Shown here: positions 45,839 through 54,941 of the stretch, piece after piece | Numbering within the stretch: the first letter of the stretch is position 1 | Layout of the letters: each line of letters starts with the position of its first letter | Assembly: GCF_000243155.2 (NCBI RefSeq) | Contig: NC_018017.1 | Location: forward strand, 3,720,001 to 3,784,000 | DNA length: 64,000 nt | From: Desulfitobacterium dehalogenans ATCC 51507 | Lineage (GTDB): Bacteria > Bacillota > Desulfitobacteriia > Desulfitobacteriales > Desulfitobacteriaceae | Reading direction: 5' to 3' | Program-made: the position numbers and the translations under genes | The notes under the pieces: generated by a model | The model's database searches: none | Seen by the model: the letters and a program-made list of their open reading frames with translations, nothing else | What the model was told of the DNA's origin: nothing

Positions 45839-47578
45839 CTAGCATGAGTGCCCTTGGTCAGGCAAATTAACAGAGTTGGAAGGGGTTTTAGGATTAATAT
45901 CCAGACGAGATAAAATCTCATCGATCGCTGCATGCTTCTCTGGTTTTTCGTTGCCTTGCTCAACTAAAAGAGCACCTGCCAACACTTCATTAAGGGCCTC
46001 CACAGGAATCACTTCAAACCCTTCGGCATAATTCTTGAAGCGCTCCTGCCAATTCTCCTTCGGAATAAATACTCTGCGGCATCCCGCCTGATGGGCCGCT
46101 TCAATCTTAGCCGCGATTCCACCTACAGGCTTAACTCCCCCTCGAATGGATAATTCCCCTGTCATGGCTAAGTAATTATCCACCCTCTCTTTGCGAATAG
46201 CGGATACCACAGCTGTGGCAATGGCAATCCCTGCGGAAGGCCCATCAATAGGTACTCCCCCTGGGAAATTGACATGGATATCATAGTTATGGGGATGTAT
46301 TCCTAATTGCCGCCGAATCACTGTAAGCACATTTTCCACAGAGCTTTTGGCCATACTTTTACGGCGTGTCTTCCTAAAGCTGCTTCCTTGTTCCTCTTCT
46401 TCAACGATTCCTGTAACCAAAAGCTCCCCGGTGCCAGGAGTTACGGGATGAGCTGTAACTTCCAGTTCGATAAGCATTCCCATATTAGGGCCATAAACAG
46501 CCAAACCATTGACCAATCCGATTTCCGCCACCAAGGGCGCTTTACGTTCCGGCCTGGGTGCATACTGACCTGAAGTAACAACCCACTCCACTGTCGCCGC
46601 ATTGATCTCCAATTTCTTTTCTGTCTGGGCTACACCGGCTGCCAATTGAACGATATTTACTGCCTCCCGCCCATTGGTAGCATACTGCTTAGCTACGTTC
46701 AAAGCACTGGGAGTAATGGGTGTTTCCATTTTCGCCGCAGCACCTCGGGCAATTTGAGCGATTTCTTCGGGAAGCAAAGAACGAAAGAAAACTTCCATAC
46801 ACCGGGAACGTATAGCCGGGGGAATCTCCTCCGGACTCCGTGTGGTCGCTCCCACCATGCGAAAATCTGCCGGCAGCCCGTTTTGGAAAATATCATGAAT
46901 ATGAACCGGAATATTCGTGTCTTCTGAGCTATAATAGGCACTCTCCAGGATGACCTTTCGATCCTCAAGAACTTTAAGCAGTTTGTTGATTTGAATCGGA
47001 TGCAGTTCCCCGATCTCATCGATAAAAAGAACACCGCCATGAGCCTTGGTCACAGCTCCCGCCTTTGGCTGGGGAATCCCGGCCATGCCCATGGCACCCG
47101 CTCCTTGATAAATAGGGTCATGAACCGAACCGATCAAAGGATCGGCGATTCCCCGCTCATCAAAACGAGCGGTGGCTCCATCGATTTCTATAAACTTTGC
47201 ATCCTCTTTAAAAGGGGACATGGGGTTTTTCTTCGCTTCCTCAAGAACCAGGCGGGCAGCCGCCGTCTTTCCCACACCCGGAGGACCATAGATCAGAACA
47301 TGTTGAGGATTGGGCCCGCATAGAGCTGCCCTGAGAGCCTTAATCCCCTCTATCTGACCCACAATCTCTTCAAAATGAGCCGGCCGGGTCTTTTCCGCCA
47401 AGGGGGTGGTAAGAGCAATTTTGCGCATCTTTTCTAACTTTTCCAGTTCCTTTTTGGACTCCCGCTCAATGGAGACCTTGTTCCCCTGCTGGGATTTAAG
47501 CAATCCCCAAAAATATAAGCCAATAATAACAGCAAAGATCAGCTGCACCATCATAACAATTCCAGTCAATCCAACCAT
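45839..47578 (-). CDS. lonB: ATP-dependent protease LonB
   Basis: 579 residues; in Bacillus the forespore-specific, membrane-associated Lon paralogue. One membrane span near residues 5-27, Walker [11 protein letters not shown] near residue 101, Walker B VLFIDEIGEL, and a Ser-Lys protease domain with PIDGPSAGI near 447 and GGIAAKIEAAH. It lacks the Lon N-terminal substrate domain. ATG 47578 follows CAGGAGGG; the TTG at 47602 precedes this site and is rejected. Divergent from the trp operon, with about 85 bp before the trp promoter. Confidence 0.95.
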   Translation of the reverse strand: MVGLTGIVMMVQLIFAVIIGLYFWGLLKSQQGNKVSIERESKKELEKLEKMRKIALTTPLAEKTRPAHFEEIVGQIEGIKALRAALCGPNPQHVLIYGPPGVGKTAAARLVLEEAKKNPMSPFKEDAKFIEIDGATARFDERGIADPLIGSVHDPIYQGAGAMGMAGIPQPKAGAVTKAHGGVLFIDEIGELHPIQINKLLKVLEDRKVILESAYYSSEDTNIPVHIHDIFQNGLPADFRMVGATTRSPEEIPPAIRSRCMEVFFRSLLPEEIAQIARGAAAKMETPITPSALNVAKQYATNGREAVNIVQLAAGVAQTEKKLEINAATVEWVVTSGQYAPRPERKAPLVAEIGLVNGLAVYGPNMGMLIELEVTAHPVTPGTGELLVTGIVEEEEQGSSFRKTRRKSMAKSSVENVLTVIRRQLGIHPHNYDIHVNFPGGVPIDGPSAGIAIATAVVSAIRKERVDNYLAMTGELSIRGGVKPVGGIAAKIEAAHQAGCRRVFIPKENWQERFKNYAEGFEVIPVEALNEVLAGALLVEQGNEKPEKHAAIDEILSRLDINPKTPSNSVNLPDQGHSC

Positions 47579-47662
47579 ACTTTCTATTCCCTCCTGAAGC
47601 AAATACTTTACCTTTGGTAGTATTGCCAGAGAATAGTTTTTGAAAACTTTTTAAAATACTAT

Positions 47663-47691
47663 TTGACATTTATTTTTGAGCACTCTATAAT
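47663..47691 (+). promoter_or_regulatory. Consensus promoter of the trp operon
   Basis: TTGACA (47663-47668), 17-bp spacer, TATAAT (47686-47691); a full sigma-A match. Confidence 0.92.
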
Positions 47692-47699
47692 AACAGTAA

Positions 47700-48044
47700 A
47701 TTTATCCAGTAAATGCTAATGACAAGAAAGAGTACACCTTAGCCGGAATGTCCAAGAGAGTCAGCGTTGGTGGGAGCTGATACAGACTGTTTGGTGGAAT
47801 GGGTCTTTGAAGCGCAAGCTGAACGACTTTTTATCTTGAATCTCAGGATAGAGATGTCCAGTAGGTAAGCCGGGGGTTTCCCGTTACAGAAACACGGGTA
47901 TCGAGAGCATTGATAATTCTCTCCGCATCCGGTTAGAGGTATGGGACAACTTTTTTTACTCCAGTCGATTTCGCTGACCCATATAAATTAAGGTGGCAAC
48001 ACAGAAGTACTTTCTGTCCTTTTCATAGGACGGAAAGTTTTTTT
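47700..48044 (+). promoter_or_regulatory. First trp T-box (tryptophan specifier TGG)
   Basis: A complete T-box: GAAAGAGTACACC and AGAGAG near the start of Stem I, specifier region GGAATGGGTCTTTGAAGC with TGG at 47800-47802, the T-box AATTAAGGTGGCAACACAG (47986-48004), and the terminator ACTTTCTGTCCT-loop-AGGACGGAAAGT with seven T. The bulge reads TGGC, which pairs with GCCA, matching the discriminator G of tRNA-Trp. Confidence 0.93.
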
Positions 48045-48235
48045 ATTACCTAAAACAAAGTGCTGCCCTCCTCTGGATGAATAACGGTAACTTGCATGTC
48101 CGTTATCTTTGCGGCCAGATGAAGACAATGTTTCTCCGTACTTGATAGAGGTACTTGTGGACACACAAGTACAAATTAAGGTGGCACCACAGAAGCTTTC
48201 TGTCCTTTGGGATAGAAGGCTTTTTTTGGTATAAA
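48045..48235 (+). promoter_or_regulatory. Second trp T-box module, shortened or diverged
   Basis: A second T-box AAATTAAGGTGGCACCACAG (48173-48192), again with TGGC, is followed by GCTTTCTGTCC-loop-GGATAGAAGGC and seven T. The 130 nt before it hold a hairpin ATAACGG..CCGTTAT and the dyad GTACTTGTG-GACA-CACAAGTAC, but no AGAGAG motif and no TGG in a clear specifier loop. It may use a minimal Stem I that I cannot recognise, or be a degraded copy. Confidence 0.75.
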
Positions 48236-48260
48236 AATTCCCCTGCGGAGGTGATTGCCC

Positions 48261-49067
48261 ATGGACATTCTCGAAAGAATTCTCAATGAGAAAAGAAAAA
48301 GGCTCCGGAATCTTGAAAAACAAACTCCCCTTTCAGAGCTTAAACGGCAATTAAAGGACAAAGTCCCTGCCATCTGTCCCGAAAAGCAAGGGCTTACCCC
48401 CAATTCCTTCCATGTCATTGCCGAAATCAAGCGCGCCTCCCCAAGCCAGGGGATTATACCTTGGCGTCTCTCCCTCGAAGAAACTCTTCAGGCTTATGAA
48501 TCCGGTGGAGCCTCTCTTATCTCCATACTCACCGAGGAAAATTTCTTCTTTGGGGGACCTGAGGACTTTCAAAAAATCCGCTCCTTAACCTCCCTTCCGC
48601 TCCTGCGTAAAGATTTTATCTTCTCTGAATATCAGGTTATCGAAAGCAGTGTCATGGGAGCGGATATAATTCTTCTCATTGCCGGGATTCTGGACGCTGC
48701 CGCACTATCCAATCTCCTTCACCTGACCCACGAACTGGGATTGAGAGCCCTGGTAGAATGCCGTGATGAAGAGGATATTTCCCAGGCACTTAAAGCTGGA
48801 GCGAAGATCATCGGCATCAACAACCGGGACCTGCGAACTTTCCGGATAAATCTTGAACGCACCCAAACCCTTAGCCCCCTGATTCCACCTAATTGCATCC
48901 TGGTTAGCGAAAGTGGAATTCATACTCCCGAAGATGCTGCATTCGTCTCCAAGTATGGCGCTCAGGCAGTCCTCGTAGGCGAATCCTGCCTCCTGTCCCC
49001 TGATCCTGCCCTGCATATCCGCTCCCTGCGTGAAGCAGGTCTGGGGGTGAGGACATGCCCAGGATAA
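48261..49067 (+). CDS. trpC: Indole-3-glycerol phosphate synthase
   Basis: Closes the indole ring from carboxyphenylamino-deoxyribulose phosphate. 268 residues with EIKRASPSQG (residues 57-66), LLRKDFIF, ALVECRDEEDI and INNRDLRTF, all barrel-active-site motifs; VSESGI near the end. GGAGGTGAT lies five bases before ATG 48261; the TTG at 48255 inside that box is rejected. First gene of trpCFDBAEG; overlaps trpF by 13 nt. Confidence 0.96.
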   Translation: MDILERILNEKRKRLRNLEKQTPLSELKRQLKDKVPAICPEKQGLTPNSFHVIAEIKRASPSQGIIPWRLSLEETLQAYESGGASLISILTEENFFFGGPEDFQKIRSLTSLPLLRKDFIFSEYQVIESSVMGADIILLIAGILDAAALSNLLHLTHELGLRALVECRDEEDISQALKAGAKIIGINNRDLRTFRINLERTQTLSPLIPPNCILVSESGIHTPEDAAFVSKYGAQAVLVGESCLLSPDPALHIRSLREAGLGVRTCPG

Positions 49068-49738
49068 AAATCTGTGGAATCCGTACTTTTGAAGAAGCCC
49101 GTTGGGCAGTTGAAGCCGGTGCAGATGCCCTGGGATTCATCTTCGTCCCCTACAGCAAACGTTATATCAAACCTGAGACCGCTCGGGAGATTATCCTTCG
49201 CTTACCCCCCTGGATAGGCAAAGTTGGAGTTTTCGCCCAGGAATCTCCCAAAAATGTCAGCCAAATTATCCGCGGGTGCCCCTTAGATACCCTTCAATTG
49301 CATGGGAATGAGGATCCTAGACTCTATCACCACCTGCCCGTAATAAAGATCAAAGCACTCTCTCTTCCCCCCGTACCTGATTCTGCCTCGGATGCGGATC
49401 CCACCTCCCAATCTTTTCTTGCCCAGTTCAGGGGGCTCCCCCCGGCCTCCCTCCATGGGATTCTCTTGGACTCGGCCCTCCAGGGGATGGCAGGTGGAAC
49501 AGGGGCCCCCCTCCCCTGGCATACCCCAGAGTTCCAGGATCTTCTACGCAGAGTCAAGAACCTTGGTTATCCTCTGATTCTAGCCGGGGGGCTCAGCCCT
49601 GACAACGTCCTGGAGGCCATCCGTTTAACCCAGCCTTACGGGGTGGATGTCAGCTCCGGAGTAGAGCGAGATGGTCGCAAAAATCGTGAAAAAATCCAAC
49701 ACTTTATCTCACGAATAAGAAAGGAGCCACCACTATGA
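49055..49738 (+). CDS. trpF: Phosphoribosylanthranilate isomerase
   Basis: Amadori isomerisation step of tryptophan synthesis. 227 residues with the catalytic Cys in IKICGIRT and LQLHGNEDP, GGLSPDNV and DVSSGVE near the end. It is about 20 residues longer than usual owing to a Pro/Ser/Asp-rich insertion near residues 106-132. ATG 49055 follows GGTGAGG; overlaps trpD as ATGA. Confidence 0.95.
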   Translation: MPRIKICGIRTFEEARWAVEAGADALGFIFVPYSKRYIKPETAREIILRLPPWIGKVGVFAQESPKNVSQIIRGCPLDTLQLHGNEDPRLYHHLPVIKIKALSLPPVPDSASDADPTSQSFLAQFRGLPPASLHGILLDSALQGMAGGTGAPLPWHTPEFQDLLRRVKNLGYPLILAGGLSPDNVLEAIRLTQPYGVDVSSGVERDGRKNREKIQHFISRIRKEPPL

Positions 49739-50745
49739 CCCAGGCGATTCGTCAATCCCTAAACCTCCTATCCCTGAAGCAGGATCTCCCTGCAGAGTTA
49801 GCTTTTACCGTAGTCCAGGACCTTTTGGCCGGGAAACTAACCCCGGCTCAGATTGGGGGACTGCTCCTGGGGCTAAGTCTTAAAGGAGAAACCCCTGGAG
49901 AAATCGCGGCCTTTGCTCAAACCCTAAGGGATGCCGGCCTTAAGATAAAAGCTCCTGAAGGGACCCTGGATACCTGTGGAACCGGAGGAGACCGCAGCGG
50001 TACCTTTAATATCTCCACAACCACAGCTTTTGTCATCGCCGGGGCCGGAGTTCCGGTAGCCAAACACGGAAACCGCTTTGCCTCCGGCCGTTGCGGCAGT
50101 GCCGATGTGTTAGAGCAGCTAGGCATTTCTCTCAAAACCACCCCGGAATCCAGTGAACGCCATCTCCAGCACATCGGCATGACCTTCCTTTTTGCTCAGA
50201 TTTATCATCCCGCTATGGCAAAAGTCGCCGCCGAACGCCGCGAACTCGGTGTCCGAACTATTTTTAATCTCTTGGGTCCCCTGCTCAATCCCGCCGGTGC
50301 CTCTTACCAATTGCTCGGGGTTTCCTCTCCCTCTCTACTCCCTAAAATGGCCAAAGCCCTCCAAATTCTCGGCATCAAACGGGCTGTCGTGGCTGTCGGT
50401 GAGGACGGTCTGGATGAAGTGACTCTGACAGGGGCTACTCAAGCCATACTCATTGATGGCGGGGAAATACGGCCCTTTATTATCCGGCCTGAAGAATATG
50501 GTCTCGACCTCTGTTCCCTTCGTGACCTTCAAGGGGGTTCACCCGCAGAAAACAGGGAGATTACCCTCCGCATTCTCCATGGGGAGAAAGGGCCCCAGCG
50601 GGATATTGTTTTGCTTAACGCCGGAACCGCTCTCTACGCCGCCAACAAAGTGACCGGCATCCAAGAAGGGATTGTCCTGGCTGCCGAGAGTCTGGATTCC
50701 GGGAAAGCCCTAAGCATACTGGAAAAACTCAGAGCATCTGCTTAG
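49735..50745 (+). CDS. trpD: Anthranilate phosphoribosyltransferase
   Basis: Joins anthranilate to PRPP. 336 residues; LDTCGTGGDRSGTFNIST (about residues 79-96) binds PRPP, with KHGNRFASGRCGSADVLE and the second-site VFNLLGPLLNP-like IFNLLGPLLNPAG. Overlaps trpF by 4 nt. Confidence 0.97.
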   Translation: MTQAIRQSLNLLSLKQDLPAELAFTVVQDLLAGKLTPAQIGGLLLGLSLKGETPGEIAAFAQTLRDAGLKIKAPEGTLDTCGTGGDRSGTFNISTTTAFVIAGAGVPVAKHGNRFASGRCGSADVLEQLGISLKTTPESSERHLQHIGMTFLFAQIYHPAMAKVAAERRELGVRTIFNLLGPLLNPAGASYQLLGVSSPSLLPKMAKALQILGIKRAVVAVGEDGLDEVTLTGATQAILIDGGEIRPFIIRPEEYGLDLCSLRDLQGGSPAENREITLRILHGEKGPQRDIVLLNAGTALYAANKVTGIQEGIVLAAESLDSGKALSILEKLRASA

Positions 50746-50764
50746 CTAAAGGGAGGGTTTAATC

Positions 50765-51964
50765 ATGATTCTGAAGGACCAAGACTTTATACCTCAACCA
50801 AACCGTTTCGGCAGCTATGGGGGGGCTTATGTCCCCGAGACCCTCATCCCTGTTTTGGATGAACTGGAACAGGCTTATTATGAAGCCCGGGAAGATCCCG
50901 GCTTTCAGAAAGAGTTGGAAGAGCTCTTAGCCAACTATGTAGGGCGCCCTTCCCTCCTCTACTATGCCCAAGGGCTCAGTAAATCCCTGGGCGGGGCCAG
51001 GATTTATCTCAAACGGGAAGATCTTAATCATACCGGTGCTCATAAAATCAACAACACCATGGGGCAAATTCTCTTGGCCAAACGAATGGGAAAAACCCGA
51101 GTCATCGCAGAGACAGGGGCTGGTCAGCACGGTGTAGCCACTGCTACCGCCTGTGCCCTTATGGGCTTGAATTGTGCGATCTACATGGGGGAGGAGGATG
51201 TAGGACGACAGCATTTAAATGTCTTGCGCATGAAAATGTTGGGCAGCGAAGTCCACTCGGTCACTACAGGATCAAAAACCTTAAAGGACGCCATCAATGA
51301 AGCCTTAAGAGACTGGGTTGCTCACCCCCAGGGCACTTTCTACTGTTTTGGGACTGCCGCCGGTCCCCATCCCTATCCCACCATCGTCCGGGATCTTCAG
51401 CGGATTATCGGTGAAGAAACCCGCTCTCAATTCCTAAATCTCCAGGGACGCCTTCCTGATCTGCTCATCGCCTGTGTGGGCGGGGGGAGCAATGCCATCG
51501 GTTTTTTCCATCCCTTTTTGGTCGACAAAAGTGTCGGACTGGTTGGGGTTGAAGCCGGGGGAATAGGCCCGGGCATAGGAGAACATGCAGCCACCTTGTC
51601 TTTAGGCCGTCCCGGCATCCTTCACGGGGCTTATAGCTATCTTTTGCAAGATGAGGATGGTCAGATTCCCGACACCCACTCCATTTCAGCCGGTCTCGAT
51701 TACCCTGGCGTCGGGCCTGAGCACAGCTACCTGAAAGACACTGGACGCGTCCACTATGTCAGTGTAACAGATGCCGAAACCCTGGAGGCCAGCCATCTCC
51801 TTGCCCGCACAGAGGGAATCCTGCCCGCCCTCGAAAGCGCCCACGCCCTTGCCTACGCCATTAAAATCGCCCCCACCCTTTCCCCCGAAAAACACATCAT
51901 CGTCAATTTATCCGGTCGGGGGGACAAAGACATGGAAACTTTTGCTCAATACATTCACGATTAA
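50765..51964 (+). CDS. trpB: Tryptophan synthase beta chain
   Basis: PLP enzyme joining indole and serine. 399 residues of the TrpB1 type: the PLP lysine in [12 protein letters not shown] near residue 95, [12 protein letters not shown], and the phosphate-binding [20 protein letters not shown] precedes ATG 50765. Confidence 0.98.
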   Translation: MILKDQDFIPQPNRFGSYGGAYVPETLIPVLDELEQAYYEAREDPGFQKELEELLANYVGRPSLLYYAQGLSKSLGGARIYLKREDLNHTGAHKINNTMGQILLAKRMGKTRVIAETGAGQHGVATATACALMGLNCAIYMGEEDVGRQHLNVLRMKMLGSEVHSVTTGSKTLKDAINEALRDWVAHPQGTFYCFGTAAGPHPYPTIVRDLQRIIGEETRSQFLNLQGRLPDLLIACVGGGSNAIGFFHPFLVDKSVGLVGVEAGGIGPGIGEHAATLSLGRPGILHGAYSYLLQDEDGQIPDTHSISAGLDYPGVGPEHSYLKDTGRVHYVSVTDAETLEASHLLARTEGILPALESAHALAYAIKIAPTLSPEKHIIVNLSGRGDKDMETFAQYIHD

Positions 51965-51980
51965 CTAAGGAGGGAATGCC

Positions 51981-52847
51981 GTGTCTGATCGCTTAGAAAC
52001 ATCCCTTGCCAGAGCTCGTCTTAAAACACCTATGAACCCTATGGGCATGGGATTAATCACTTATCTTATGGCCGGGGACCCTGATTCCGAAACAACCCTG
52101 CGCCGGTTAACCGGCCTGGGGGAGGTGGGGGTCGATATCCTTGAACTGGGCGTTCCTTTCAGTGACCCCATCGCCGATGGCTCTGTAATTCAATCTGCCG
52201 GCTTACGAGCCCTTCAGCAGGGGATAAATCTTAAAAAGGTCCTAAACCTCGTGGCCCGGTTCCGCAAAGAAAATCAGGACACTCCCCTGCTTTTAATGAG
52301 CTACCTCAATCCCCTGCTCCATTACGGCTATGACCGTTTCCTCAATGACGCTTTCACAGCCGGGGTCGATGGTTTGATACTGCCCGATCTGCCTTGGCGG
52401 GAAAGCACACCTTTCCGGCAAAGAGCCTATGAACTTCTGCAAGACCGATTGGCCTTTATCCCTATGATTGCCCAGACCAGCCGGCCCAACCACATTCATG
52501 ACCTTGCCCAGGAACAAAAGGGCTTTGTCTACGTCCTATCCCGTAACGGGATAACCGGAGGGGATGCGGAAATTCCATTGCAGACCCTGCAATTCATTCA
52601 CTCTCTCCAGACCGTTCTTTCCACCCCGTGCTATGTGGGATTCGGAATCCAATCTTCAGCCCAAGTGCATAAATTGAGCCAAGCCTGCCAAGGAGTCATT
52701 GTAGGCAGTGCTCTGGTCAAAAAGTTTGCTGAACTTGATTCCCGCCCTCTCCCTGAGCAAGAGTTAAGATGCCGTGAACAAGATATTTACACCTGGATTG
52801 GTTCACTGAGAAAGACACCGGTTAAGGAGGAAATTGCATGCGAATGA
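51981..52847 (+). CDS. trpA: Tryptophan synthase alpha chain
   Basis: Splits indole-glycerol phosphate to indole, which passes to TrpB. 288 residues with the catalytic Glu in ELGVPFSDPIADG and Asp in GLILPDLPWRES, and YVGFGIQSSAQV near the end. GTG 51981 follows AAGGAGGG; overlaps trpE by 10 nt. Confidence 0.97.
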   Translation: MSDRLETSLARARLKTPMNPMGMGLITYLMAGDPDSETTLRRLTGLGEVGVDILELGVPFSDPIADGSVIQSAGLRALQQGINLKKVLNLVARFRKENQDTPLLLMSYLNPLLHYGYDRFLNDAFTAGVDGLILPDLPWRESTPFRQRAYELLQDRLAFIPMIAQTSRPNHIHDLAQEQKGFVYVLSRNGITGGDAEIPLQTLQFIHSLQTVLSTPCYVGFGIQSSAQVHKLSQACQGVIVGSALVKKFAELDSRPLPEQELRCREQDIYTWIGSLRKTPVKEEIACE

Positions 52848-54253
52848 TCCAAAAAGAATGGATCCTCGACCCCTTTCCTTCAACAAGGTCTGATTGGGTA
52901 ATGAATCTCCGCCAATTCTCAGAGACCCTGGGCGAAAAATGCTATGCCCTCCTGGAAGGAAATGAGGAAGATCATCAACGGACCTATTATGGATTCGGTG
53001 AGGGCTGGATTTTATCCCCCGAGACCTGGGAACCTGGTCTCCCCCCCGATCCTCTAGACCACCTTAGGGATTTTTGCCGAAAAAGCTTCCCGGAAAAAAC
53101 CTGTGAAAGCGGCATCATCGGTTACCTGGATTATGAGTGGGGGCTTCTCTGGCAAAAGCCCAAAGCTACTACCGCGAAACCCAACTACTTTTTTCGCCTT
53201 TGTCCCATTAATCTGGTCCTCCTTCCCGGTTCACAAAAAGTCATCCTTGAGATATTCTCCAAAGATGACTCGGAACTGATCAAGCTCTATGATCATTGGT
53301 CGAAAAACCTTGACCGCTGGATTTCTCAAAATCACTATCTAAGCCAAAATCACTTTCAGGAAACCACCCCGTCGAAGGTTACGGCACTGGAAATCTCCAT
53401 GGAACAACCGCACAATCCCCTGACCGATCCGATCCAATGGCATGCCAATTTCAAACCTTCGGAGTTTCTATCCCATGTGGAAAAGATCAAAGAGTATATC
53501 CGTTCCGGAGACATTTTCCAAGCTGTACTCTCCCAGTGTTTTACCCTGAAAAGGCGTATCGATCCCTGGTCTGCCTATCAAAAGCTGCGGATTCTCAATC
53601 CTTCCCCTTGGCTCTTTTGCCTGTTCGGAGAAAAGGAAACCTTGGTAGGCAGTTCCCCGGAGCTTATGCTCTCCTCGGTGGGATCCCAAATTCAAACCCG
53701 TCCCATTGCCGGGACACGGCCCCGGGGAAAAGATCCTCTGGAAGATGAGCAGCTCGAACAAGAACTTCGGGAAGATGCTAAAGAAATGGCCGAACACGCC
53801 ATGCTTGTCGACCTGGGGCGAAATGACCTGGGCCGGGTCTCTGAATATGGGAGCATTTGCCTCAGTCAATTCTGTAGCATCCAGCGCTTCTCTCACGTCA
53901 TGCACATCGTTTCCACTGTTGAGGGCCGGCTGGGGGCCGCTTATGATTCTTTGGACGCCTTGCAAGCGGTTCTGCCTGCAGGTACCCTAAGCGGTGCTCC
54001 TAAAGTCCGGGCTATGGAAATCCTTCAGGAATTGGAGCCTACCCGCCGGGGCCCCTACGGCGGGGCCCTCGGCATCTACCGCTGGAATGGGGATCTGGAT
54101 TTCTGTATCACCATACGAACATTGACTGTCAAGGATGATCAAGTCAGCGTTCAAAGCGGGGCTGGAATTGTTTTTGACTCCATTCCCGAACGGGAATACG
54201 AGGAGACCCTACATAAGGCGAGAGTCTTGTTCAAGGTCGTGGAAGATTTGTAA
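52838..54253 (+). CDS. trpE: Anthranilate synthase component I
   Basis: Makes anthranilate from chorismate with ammonia from TrpG. 471 residues; PIAGTRPRG marks TrpE rather than PabB (which has PIKGT). Further motifs are LVDLGRNDLGRV, PAGTLSGAPKVRAMEI and GAGIVFDSIPEREYEETLHKA. In the tryptophan-binding site the usual LLES reads LLEG (near residue 35), a change in a feedback-inhibition residue. ATG 52838 follows AAGGAGG. Placed near the operon end, unlike the usual first position. Confidence 0.95.
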   Translation: MRMIQKEWILDPFPSTRSDWVMNLRQFSETLGEKCYALLEGNEEDHQRTYYGFGEGWILSPETWEPGLPPDPLDHLRDFCRKSFPEKTCESGIIGYLDYEWGLLWQKPKATTAKPNYFFRLCPINLVLLPGSQKVILEIFSKDDSELIKLYDHWSKNLDRWISQNHYLSQNHFQETTPSKVTALEISMEQPHNPLTDPIQWHANFKPSEFLSHVEKIKEYIRSGDIFQAVLSQCFTLKRRIDPWSAYQKLRILNPSPWLFCLFGEKETLVGSSPELMLSSVGSQIQTRPIAGTRPRGKDPLEDEQLEQELREDAKEMAEHAMLVDLGRNDLGRVSEYGSICLSQFCSIQRFSHVMHIVSTVEGRLGAAYDSLDALQAVLPAGTLSGAPKVRAMEILQELEPTRRGPYGGALGIYRWNGDLDFCITIRTLTVKDDQVSVQSGAGIVFDSIPEREYEETLHKARVLFKVVEDL

Positions 54254-54285
54254 AATCCGCAGTCATCTAGGAAAGGAGGCCCCTT

Positions 54286-54876
54286 ATGCTGGCCATCATA
54301 GATAACTACGACTCCTTCACCTATAATCTGGTTCAAGCCTTCGGCGAATTGGGGGAAAAAATCATAGTCTATAAAAACGATGAATTATCCGGGGCGGAAT
54401 TTCTCTCCGCAAGTCCTGACGGGGTGGTCATCTCACCAGGACCCTGCACTCCCAATGAAGCCGGAATCTCTCTCGAGGTCATCCGCCTCCTCAATGAACA
54501 TGCCCAAAAAGGTTGGCCCATCCCTTTGCTGGGAGTTTGTCTCGGACACCAGGCTCTTGCCCAGGCCTTTGGATCTGAAATAACCGTCGCTCCCGAAGTT
54601 ATTCATGGCAAGCAATCCCCCATTTATCATGATCAAGCAGCCCTTTTCTCGGAATGCTCACAAGGGTTTTTGGCAGGAAGATATCATTCACTCATGATTG
54701 ATCCCCTTGGTCTGAGCCCCCTCTTCATCGTCACTGCCCGCACTGAAAACAATCTTATTATGGGGATTCGCCATCGCTATTACCCCTTTTATGGGATACA
54801 ATTTCACCCGGAGAGTATCCTAACCCCGGAAGGACCACATATCCTGCGTTCCTTCCTCGCCCAGATTTACAGCTAG
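54286..54876 (+). CDS. trpG: Anthranilate synthase component II, glutamine amidotransferase
   Basis: Supplies ammonia to TrpE. 196 residues with NYDSFTYNLVQAFGE at the start, the catalytic Cys in GVCLGHQALAQAFG, and the His/Glu pair in IQFHPESILTPEG. It could also serve PabB, since many Firmicutes share one subunit. AAAGGAGG precedes ATG 54286. Last gene of the trp operon. Confidence 0.95.
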   Translation: MLAIIDNYDSFTYNLVQAFGELGEKIIVYKNDELSGAEFLSASPDGVVISPGPCTPNEAGISLEVIRLLNEHAQKGWPIPLLGVCLGHQALAQAFGSEITVAPEVIHGKQSPIYHDQAALFSECSQGFLAGRYHSLMIDPLGLSPLFIVTARTENNLIMGIRHRYYPFYGIQFHPESILTPEGPHILRSFLAQIYS

Positions 54877-54910
54877 CAAGTATCTATCCACTTTGCTCTT
54901 CAAATGAAAA

Positions 54911-54936
54911 TGAGGCAAGGATAACTCCTTGCCTCA
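54911..54936 (-). terminator. Hairpin between trpG and clpX, terminator for clpX
   Basis: TGAGGCAAGG-loop-CCTTGCCTCA, followed by TTTTC on the minus strand. No T tract on the plus strand, so it is a poor terminator for trp. Confidence 0.7.
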
Positions 54937-54941
54937 CTGCA

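Noticed and set aside
45745-45963. 72-residue open frame between lon and lonB
   Set aside because: Overlaps the lonB end and the terminator hairpin.
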